64,000 nt of DNA from Sinohyriopsis cumingii (lineage: Eukaryota > Mollusca > Bivalvia > Unionida > Unionidae): positions 11,428,314-11,492,313 of the forward strand of contig CM068828.1 of assembly GCA_028554795.2 (NCBI GenBank), in the 5' to 3' direction. Below, one piece after another: positions 11,223-17,415 of this stretch. Below the pieces are notes generated by a model, which was not told the DNA's origin, did not search any database, and saw only the letters and a program-made list of their open reading frames with translations. The number at the start of each line of letters is the position of its first letter. The stretch's first letter is position 1. The position numbers and the translations under genes were made by a program.

Positions 11223-12230
11223 ATGGTTGATATTTACGGAAGGTCAAGCAGAGCAAGGGAGGAAAAAAAAGATATCGATTTATCAGCGTATGTGACCAAA
11301 GATGAAATTGATGATCTTTAAAATCTGACCGGGATAGACCCAGATGAGGTTGTTATTTTTCAGGACAGGCACGGCAAACTAAAAACCAGTAACATTAAGT
11401 GGAATGACATAATTCTCAGAGTTATTGGAGCTACCACGGACAACATCGTTGTATTCACTGACAGCGGCAGAATCAGAGATTCGTTGATATCAATCGCGGC
11501 GCTTCGAGATGATGCACAGAAAGCCGCCCGGTTACGTGTAGCAAAGACCGGTGATACAATGACGGGTGAACTCAGTATGAACGGTAACAAAATAACTGTG
11601 TTAGCGAATCTGGAAGGTCCCGAAGATGCCGCAAATAAACAATACGTAGACACCATTGACGGTAAACTAGACACGTTGCGGGAAGAGTATGATGATCACA
11701 TAAAAGCGTTTACAAATCTCCGTAGAAATTTTAGAAAAACTGATGAGGCCGTGGATAAGTTCTTTGGGGTTCCTCCGGTCATCGACATGAAACTTTCTGA
11801 AATCAAGACCGACATTGACACGATCAAACAAACACAGCAAGATATCGCATCGGGGATTCCTGAGATCGTTAACAAAACCAGTCTGATTAAAGTCCCCACT
11901 GGAGTTACTCCCGGGCATATCACCAACATAGTCTACAATGTATCATCGGGATTCGCAACATGGTCCCGACAAAATAATACTATCAAATATATAGCAACAG
12001 CCACTGGCGTGTATAGACTGTCTGTGTTTTCCGCCGCTAAATTTGAAATCTTCACAACATATCCCTGGAGACATTCCACCGATAAGTATTCCGGGGTTGT
12101 AACTATAATACTAAACAGCGGAACCGAAGAAATATTTATACTTGAAGCCGCAGACAAGAAATTAACCGCAACATCTTACTGGTGGTGTTTGGAATTCGTC
12201 GCAGAAACACCTCAATTGGTTACGTTGTGA
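11223..12230 (+). CDS. Tail-fibre-like attachment protein, one in-frame stop
   Basis: The gene starts at ATG 11223, just after the protease stop, and has TAA at 11319-11321 where element 2 reads Leu. From there the frame is open to 12230. Around residues 109-144 lies the phage-fibre pattern GDTMTGELSMNGNKI...DAANKQYVD, then a helical shaft rich in Asp/Lys/Ile (DTLREEYDDHIKAF and following). A beta-rich C-terminal head follows (ATGVYRLSVF, SGVVTIILNSGTEE, YWWCLEFV), like trimeric TNF/C1q-type knobs. A receptor-binding fibre is the natural reading; the head fold is inferred. Confidence 0.72.
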
Positions 12231-12255
12231 TTTAGTCACAACGTAAATTAATAAA

Positions 12256-12841
12256 ATGAAATCAGCATCAACGACAACATTAGATGCTCAGCAATATAGA
12301 TACGATCAGGTACGCGAATGGCAGTCAACGTTGAAAAACACTATTGACAAATGCGTAACAAAGATAAAAAAATACAAACGGCGTGTAACTGTGCTAGACA
12401 CAATAGTGTATTCGGTATCCGCGGTAGTTGCATCCACGGGTGTGCTATTGTCTGCGTTAACTCCGGTAACGACCGCAATCGCGATCACAATCACAATTTC
12501 AGCATCAACGACGATTGCAGGAGTTGCTAATATAATTGCAAAAAAAAATATCCTCGTGCGCGATAACAAAATTACACGAGTATGAGCGGCTAAACAACGC
12601 GGCCAACAACGCCTACTCGAAATTGTCCTCGTTGATATCATCCAGCCTTGACGATACAACAATATCAGATTCTGAATTCACGTTGATCGCAGCAGCATAC
12701 AGCGATTACGAGCGCACAAGTAATTTTAATTTGAAAACGATGAAGATAAATAATGACGGAGATACTTCAAGAGATAGCCGCGAATACAGCTCCGGTAAAA
12801 ACATCAATGATAACAATATCTTCGACGCAGCCAGAGTTTAA
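12256..12841 (+). CDS. Two-TM membrane protein with helical tail, split by A-run frame break
   Basis: Starts at the ATG of AATAAAATG. Residues 1-45 are charged and helical, residues 46-68 and 71-95 are hydrophobic (VLDTIVYSVSAVVASTGVLL and VTTAIAITITISASTTIAGV). At the A9 run (12540-12548) the frame is lost, and the helical tail (KLHEYERLN, SKLSSLISSSL, TISDSEF) continues in the +1 frame. In element 2 the same tail is reached by the opposite shift at an A6 run, so an eight-A ancestor would have been one ORF of about 190 residues. The tail overlaps the penton-like gene start. Envelope or host-membrane function is unknown. Confidence 0.62.
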
Positions 12842-14177
12842 TATTAATTTTCCAACTGCAATTCCAGTAAGCGAAATCGCGTTGGCACAGTTACGAGTAT
12901 ATCACAGTTGGCCCAATATCAGGTCGACATCATTTCACGGACAATCGCCGAATAATTCATTTGTATTTTCATATCACAATGAACCTGACGGCACACCAGA
13001 TTGGAACGTCATTGCGTTACCCACTGGGAGTTATCAGATCGAAGAAATCAACAAAGAAATACAGCGTCAAATGAAGCGTGTCACCGGAAAAGAATCAAAG
13101 ATCAATATATCAGCACACGAGCCAACGTTGTCCACGATCATCGAAATCTCAACACCGGGTTACCACGTAGACATTTATAACAGTTCAATCAGAACAGTAT
13201 TAGGATGGCCAGAAAATCCACCGCAGACAGCACCGATACTACCAGCACCCGAAAAGTCTGATTACGTAACTGACGCGCAGTCATATCACACAATTACACC
13301 GTCATACAAAACACAACTGGATGTTCTAAAAAGTGTAGGGGCGGTTGGTATCTGGATTTCCTCCTCTAAAGATGGCAGCGATATTGAGTGGAATATTTTA
13401 AACCCAAGACGGGGGGCGGGTGAAGGTTTGACAATTATTGTTCGTCCAAGCGAAATTAATGAATTTTTTAAAATTATTAATGTGTCGCACCGAGCACAAC
13501 TGGCGCATCTACGGCAACGCTTCCAAGAACATGTATCCTCGGTGACAGGTTCACGTGAAGAAATTATTAAACGAATTGAGACATTAAATCATATTGCCGC
13601 AGATATGGAATATTATAACCAGCGAATGATTCGGGTAGTAATTGACAGTAAACCCAGCGATAAACGAATATTTCTAAATAAGTACTCGCTGACCGAAGCT
13701 GAACTTGCGAATTTTAAATTACCAGGATACGTTTCCCCGGTCATCTTACGAAAACACGTCACTGATATCATCGATGAATACTTCCCGGATATCCTTGACC
13801 AGTACAAGCGAACACTACCAGAACCTGTTATCCTCAGACATGACAATTCCACAGCGAGCGATGGCAGACATATTTCTCCGGGCATCGTAAATATCACTGA
13901 TGTCGTCGCGGTCAATCTTGTGTGTGACGTAATCGACGGTAGTTACAACATAGACACGACAACATCGAATCAAGCCCAGCAAGGGTTTATACTGTATTCA
14001 TTTACTCCTAAAGAACCACCTGGATTTTTGATTGTGCAAGAGCCAATCAATCCAGTATTTCTGTGGTGTTTGAGTCCAACGCTGACAAGGATGAATTTTA
14101 AAGTCACTGACCAACAGGGTAGACTTTTGGACCTACGTGGCGAGACGGTTAGTATTAATTTGCTGGTAAAATCTTAA
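12753..14177 (+). CDS. Penton/minor capsid-like protein
   Basis: 474 residues, intact. The N-terminus carries IALAQLRVYHSWPNI and, near residues 90-100, GSYQIEEINKEIQRQ. The C-terminal 95 residues (VNLVCDVIDGSY, GFILYSFTPKEPPGFLIV, TDQQGRLLDLRGETVSINLL) form the beta-rich block typical of Polinton/adintovirus minor capsid (penton-like single jelly-roll) proteins. The start at 12753 lies inside the preceding gene, as in element 2. It would sit at capsid vertices. Assignment rests on pattern memory and gene context. Confidence 0.68.
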   Translation: MTEILQEIAANTAPVKTSMITISSTQPEFNINFPTAIPVSEIALAQLRVYHSWPNIRSTSFHGQSPNNSFVFSYHNEPDGTPDWNVIALPTGSYQIEEINKEIQRQMKRVTGKESKINISAHEPTLSTIIEISTPGYHVDIYNSSIRTVLGWPENPPQTAPILPAPEKSDYVTDAQSYHTITPSYKTQLDVLKSVGAVGIWISSSKDGSDIEWNILNPRRGAGEGLTIIVRPSEINEFFKIINVSHRAQLAHLRQRFQEHVSSVTGSREEIIKRIETLNHIAADMEYYNQRMIRVVIDSKPSDKRIFLNKYSLTEAELANFKLPGYVSPVILRKHVTDIIDEYFPDILDQYKRTLPEPVILRHDNSTASDGRHISPGIVNITDVVAVNLVCDVIDGSYNIDTTTSNQAQQGFILYSFTPKEPPGFLIVQEPINPVFLWCLSPTLTRMNFKVTDQQGRLLDLRGETVSINLLVKS

Positions 14178-14205
14178 GACTTTCAATTAGCGATATCATT
14201 ATCAT

Positions 14206-14505
14206 ATGATGTCCAAAAAATCTTCGAATTACCAGAAGTATGATGATGATGATGATGAAACACAAAGTGTTTGTGAATCACAAAGTGATTCTGACAGTTC
14301 TGACGCTAGCGTAGAAACACAATATGTTTGTGAATCACAAAGTGATTCTGACAGTGATTTTGTTGTCAGTGATGACGAAGATGAAAATGTCTCCGACATT
14401 TCCACTGACAGTGATTTCGCTGACAACGACGACGACGACGATGATAGCACCGTCAGCGACATCACCATCAGCGACAGCACTGTCGTAATAAATTATATTA
14501 AATGA
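14206..14505 (+). CDS. Acidic Ser/Asp-rich protein, absent from element 2
   Basis: 99 residues, mostly Asp, Ser, Glu and Val, with an internal duplication of CESQSDSDS (two copies about 23 residues apart). It has no predicted globular part. It follows the penton-like gene in element 1, but the matching place in element 2 has only noncoding repeats. It may be a histone-mimic or DNA-displacing acidic protein, or simple-sequence drift; function is not known. Confidence 0.5.
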   Translation: MMSKKSSNYQKYDDDDDETQSVCESQSDSDSSDASVETQYVCESQSDSDSDFVVSDDEDENVSDISTDSDFADNDDDDDDSTVSDITISDSTVVINYIK

Positions 14506-14521
14506 ACGCGAAAATAATAGT

Positions 14522-14785
14522 ATGTATCAGCACGTGAAATGTTTAATACACAACAAAAGCGCGCTTGAAGAATTCATCCAAAAAATATTTACCGGAAATC
14601 ATTTCCCGGGCGTTGTTAAAATAATCATCGATAAGTACGGCAATGATGATTTTTTACTGACAGATTTTCAGCTGAAGCAACTCCGCGAAAACAATATCAC
14701 GATGATTACTTGTGACACAGACCAAATCCTCAATGTTGTTCACTCGTGCATTTCACGGGATCATCTCGATAAGATACTTCAGTAG
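14522..14785 (+). CDS. Small conserved protein (MYxHVKC family), unknown function
   Basis: 87 residues starting MYQHVKCLIHNK, with a central IDKYGNDDFLLTDFQLKQL motif and a C-terminal DTDQILNVVHSCIS. Element 2 has an open homologue at 41921 and a second broken tandem copy beside it. Conservation of the YGNDDF block across all three copies argues for a real protein. I do not recognise the family. Confidence 0.6.
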   Translation: MYQHVKCLIHNKSALEEFIQKIFTGNHFPGVVKIIIDKYGNDDFLLTDFQLKQLRENNITMITCDTDQILNVVHSCISRDHLDKILQ

Positions 14786-15102
14786 AAATGTTTTTGACAT
14801 TTCCATCCTTTAGGATTTTTAAAAATGTCTTTAAAAATATTTTACTTTGTATATATTTTTTTTACCACTGACAATTTCGCTGATTTTCATAGGGTATTTG
14901 CTAGTAAAAACCAGAGAAACATTCCAAAGTCACAGATTCATAGGGGTATTTTGCTATGAAAATCAGAGAAATCGTCCATTTTCCTTGATTTGATAGGGTA
15001 TTTTGCTATGAAAACAAACGAAATCGGACAGTTGCATAATTTACACAGTAAAAAAAAATATTACTTTTTTTTTACTTTCGATTTCACTTCCAAGTAATAC
15101 AA
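14786..15102. repeat. AT-rich intergenic region with ~57-bp degenerate repeats
   Basis: About three units of the type ATAGGGTATTTTGCTATGAAAA followed by CAGAGAAATCGTCC lie at 14886-15030. They lie between the rightward late block and a leftward gene, i.e. between converging transcripts. A longer version with ~52-bp units occurs in element 2 at 41380-41850. Confidence 0.65.
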
Positions 15103-15543
15103 TCAAGGTGAGGTATTTACTTCCTCGTGAATGACTTCGTCATCCGTGACGAAGCTATCATTGCTTTCTAAATTCTCTGGATTTTCATCCTTGACGCTTT
15201 CAAGGGACATACAATGCTTTAATTTTCTGACCCGATTATTAATTATCTTCTTTGTTTCATACTCGGCTGCCAGTGCCAGCCTGATCTTTTCGATTGCACG
15301 AGACAGTGGAACAAATTCATTTATTTGTGCCTCCGCTACGCTGGCTAGCGATTTATACAAATTATTTTGGATCATCTTTATGAATCGATATTGAGCAGGA
15401 AGAATATAACGCCCTGCGCATTTAGCTTCGTATAATGATTCAAAATCTGACAGAATAGTTTCAACATTTAGTAATATTTTAAATCCTTGTTTTTCTAATT
15501 TTTTAATAGCATCAATCACATTATTGATATTTTCTCGATTCAT
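15103..15543 (-). CDS. Conserved helical protein of unknown function
   Basis: 146 residues from the ATG at 15543 (MNRENINN), which matches the element 2 start; an upstream in-frame ATG would add 14 residues. Mostly helical with AKCAGRYILPAQYRF and a Lys/Arg-rich VRKLKHCMS, then an acidic tail. The core is over 80 percent alike in element 2, where the N-terminus is broken. No known domain recognised. First gene of the leftward central block. Confidence 0.55.
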   Translation of the reverse strand: MNRENINNVIDAIKKLEKQGFKILLNVETILSDFESLYEAKCAGRYILPAQYRFIKMIQNNLYKSLASVAEAQINEFVPLSRAIEKIRLALAAEYETKKIINNRVRKLKHCMSLESVKDENPENLESNDSFVTDDEVIHEEVNTSP

Positions 15544-15610
15544 ATTTATGTATATTTTTATATCTTTAAAATAAAAAAACATCACATCTCCTTTGAGTCT
15601 CTAGGGTGTC

Positions 15611-15793
15611 TTATGACATCCTACCAAACTCAGGAGGGAGCGGAAACACTACCCCCATATGAGCTCCTAAACTGCCAAATAACAGTCTAGAAAGCCCAGA
15701 GGGTGTGTTTGCGAACGACGAGACATTCCCCATTTGTGAACCTCCTAGCTTACCATTTGATATGCTAGCAAGGCTCATATAGGGACAACACAT
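15611..15793 (-). CDS. Possible 60-residue Gly/Ser-rich peptide in a conserved block
   Basis: A short leftward frame containing QMGNVSSFANTPSGLSRLLF and GAHMGVVFP. Element 2 (42979-43165) keeps the same frame with mostly conservative changes in this core. The DNA here is also highly conserved, so it could instead be a noncoding RNA or regulatory block. Confidence 0.35.
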   Translation of the reverse strand: MCCPYMSLASISNGKLGGSQMGNVSSFANTPSGLSRLLFGSLGAHMGVVFPLPPEFGRMS

Positions 15794-16050
15794 AACATGT
15801 AGTATTTACATCTGTAAAGCTTCTAAATTGCCACCGCATTTTAACAAGCTTACACAGTATTAGAACTTATCTTAAGACGGCACAAACATGTAGTATTTAC
15901 AATATTTACAGCAGTTGTGTTTTACAATTGTATATATAACTTATCCTAGGACGGTACAAACATATAACTTAATTCTAGCTTATCTTAAGACGGCACAAAC
16001 ATATAACTTATCCTAGGACGGTACAAACATAATGCGGGGTTATAATTCTA
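15794..16050. repeat. Iteron-like short repeats in central noncoding region
   Basis: Two motif families recur. TAGTATTTACA occurs near 15799 and 15890, with further TTTACA copies. ACTTATCCTAGGACGGTACA alternates with CTTATCTTAAGACGGCACA near 15870, 15940, 15978 and 16008. The same motifs occur in element 2 at 43170-43450. They lie next to the large hairpin and could be binding sites for a replication or transcription factor. Confidence 0.6.
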
Positions 16051-16053
16051 CAT

Positions 16054-16168
16054 CCAACAAGTTGCACACCCACCCCGGAAATCAACCCTGTTTTGGGGTA
16101 AAAGGTTACCCCGGAACGGGGGCGATAACGGAGAAAAGTTGTGCAACTTCGTTGGGTTTCGAAACCCC
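16054..16168. other. Large hairpin plus adjacent palindrome: candidate origin or regulatory site
   Basis: Arms CCAACAAGTTGCACA (16054-16068) and TGTGCAACTTCGTTGG (16140-16155) pair with one bulge. Between them are GC-rich blocks including GGGGTAAAAGGTTACCCC. The perfect 14-bp palindrome GGGTTTCGAAACCC follows at 16154-16167, then TATATAA near 16192. Element 2 has the same arrangement at 43464-43583 with different arm sequences. Confidence 0.6.
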
Positions 16169-16191
16169 AATATGATATCAGGACGATATTG

Positions 16192-16198
16192 TATATAA
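16192..16198 (+). promoter_or_regulatory. TATA-like box downstream of the hairpin
   Basis: TATATAA, followed by ACTGACTGATAC, which is conserved in element 2 where a TATTTAA takes its place. The transcript would run rightward through the 16286 micro-ORF. Confidence 0.4.
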
Positions 16199-16285
16199 AC
16201 TGACTGATACCCGAAAGTTCAGAAATAGCTCAGCGTGATTTGTTTAAAACGTATTTTCTTAAATATTATCGTGTGGAAACCACAG

Positions 16286-16312
16286 ATGAGCCATAAACCC
16301 GAACAAGTGTAA
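16286..16312 (+). CDS. Eight-codon micro-ORF with overlapping poly(A) signal
   Basis: MSHKPEQV then TAA, directly overlapping AATAAA (TAATAAAA). Element 2 has MNHKTEQV, stop and AATAAA at 43712-43738. Flanking DNA is less conserved. It could be the last exon of a spliced gene, a leader peptide, or chance within a conserved RNA. Confidence 0.25.
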   Translation: MSHKPEQV

Positions 16313-16564
16313 TAAAATAGTGATATTGTCTGTGAAAAAAAAAGATAAATACACGTTTGCCTGATAAAATCCAGAAGATAAAATCATTCTTGCGCTGTCA
16401 CCTTGATAGCGTCAAGGGAAGTTATTTACTTCCTTGTGCAGAAAATCGTCTGCTCGTACCTGTCACCTTGACTTGTCAAGGGGAAAATAATTGTATCATT
16501 GATTTTCACAGAGTCGCTGCAGAGTTATCTCCGTTGGAAAATTCTCTCGATTACAGTAAATTAC
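16313..16564. other. Noncoding spacer with short palindromes
   Basis: An open frame here starts only at TTG and is not conserved in element 2, so I do not call a gene. The spacer holds CACCTTGATAGCGTCAAGG and CACCTTGACTTGTCAAGG, members of the dispersed mini-palindrome family. Confidence 0.5.
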
Positions 16565-17059
16565 CTAACAATAATGAAATATAATTTTCTGATTATTATA
16601 TGTTTTTGACAACGCGGATTTGTTTATTTTTTCTGCGACTCTTCGTACGGAAGCCCTACAAATACCAAAATGCTTGCCAGCTGCATATGTCGATTGAAAT
16701 TCTCTCTCTTCATTCGTATTTAAATTTATAGATACAACCTTCTTGGCTCTTTTATTGTTATAGCCAGCATTCCCAGCCCTACAATTTTCACTCTGCGTCA
16801 CTGCTCTCAGATTGGATAAATTATTATTAAGTTTATTATTATCCTTGTGATCAATTACAAGACCGTCTTTGATTTTTCCAAAGAAACATTCGAACACGAA
16901 CTTGTGGTTATAATAGTTTTTACCTCCAGCATTAAATCGGAGATAACCAGCATTATTAACAACACCAACTGGTTTTTTCAATCTGCTATTTCTAACTATT
17001 CCCTCGCGAGATGCTTCATAATTCTTGATTGTGGGATGTGAGACAAATTCTTGATTCAT
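16565..17059 (-). CDS. HNH homing-type endonuclease with NUMOD-like DNA-binding region
   Basis: 164 residues. N-terminal NUMOD4-like part (HPTIKNYEASREGIVRN), HNH core with GLVIDHKDNNKLNNN near residues 67-80 and LSNLRAVTQSENC, and a NUMOD1-like C-terminal helix-turn-helix (FQSTYAAGKHFGICRASVRR). It would make a site-specific DNA cut. It stands as a free gene, not in an intron. Element 2 keeps an intact copy although many of its neighbours are broken. The ATTTGTCT-containing upstream DNA is conserved. Confidence 0.85.
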   Translation of the reverse strand: MNQEFVSHPTIKNYEASREGIVRNSRLKKPVGVVNNAGYLRFNAGGKNYYNHKFVFECFFGKIKDGLVIDHKDNNKLNNNLSNLRAVTQSENCRAGNAGYNNKRAKKVVSINLNTNEEREFQSTYAAGKHFGICRASVRRVAEKINKSALSKTYNNQKIIFHYC

Positions 17060-17100
17060 TTATATAATAATATATTTGTCTAATTTATAATTTGTCTGAA
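17060..17100 (-). promoter_or_regulatory. Conserved upstream region of the HNH gene with ATTTGTCT motifs
   Basis: ATATTTGTCTAATTTATAAT followed by TTGTCT lies just upstream of the start and is nearly identical in element 2 (44594-44640). TTTGTCTTA also occurs in the 17369-17415 promoter, suggesting a shared control motif for the central genes. Confidence 0.45.
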
Positions 17101-17158
17101 AACCTAGTTATATAATCACTTTCGGATTTTAGCGCGTCTCCGTTATTTTTTTTTTATT

Positions 17159-17368
17159 TTAATATCGCTTGAGTTCACGGTATCGTTTCCCCCCACACCC
17201 CGCACATAATTGTATTTTACCCCTGACACCAATGCCACATCGCAGGCAGCGAATAGGTCCTGTGCTTCCTCGTTTGATGCTCTGTATATGTTCACCGCAG
17301 AATTCTTTCCTGCAGGGCTTACCACAGACTGTTACGGATCCAACTTTTAACCATTTGCAGTTGTTCAT
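17159..17368 (-). CDS. Small Cys-rich zinc-binding protein
   Basis: 69 residues with eight Cys and one His: C4, C15, C19 and C24 followed by GEH, then two CxxC pairs (CLRCG and CAGCG). It likely binds two zinc ions. It is transcribed away from the polymerase-helicase gene from a 47-bp shared promoter. The element 2 copy has lost its frame after CLRC. Function is not known. Confidence 0.6.
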   Translation of the reverse strand: MNNCKWLKVGSVTVCGKPCRKEFCGEHIQSIKRGSTGPIRCLRCGIGVRGKIQLCAGCGGKRYRELKRY

Positions 17369-17415
17369 TGTATATATAATATTTTCTTATTTAAATATTT
17401 GTCTTAAATATAATA
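17369..17415. promoter_or_regulatory. Divergent promoter between zinc protein and polymerase-helicase
   Basis: This 47-bp spacer is almost unchanged in element 2 (44900-44945): TATATATAATATTTTCTTAT then TTAAATATTTGTCTTA. Its TATA-like ends face both ways. Confidence 0.6.

Noticed and set aside
16357..16584. 75-codon rightward ORF
   Set aside because: Starts at TTG only, contains palindromic repeats and is not conserved in element 2.
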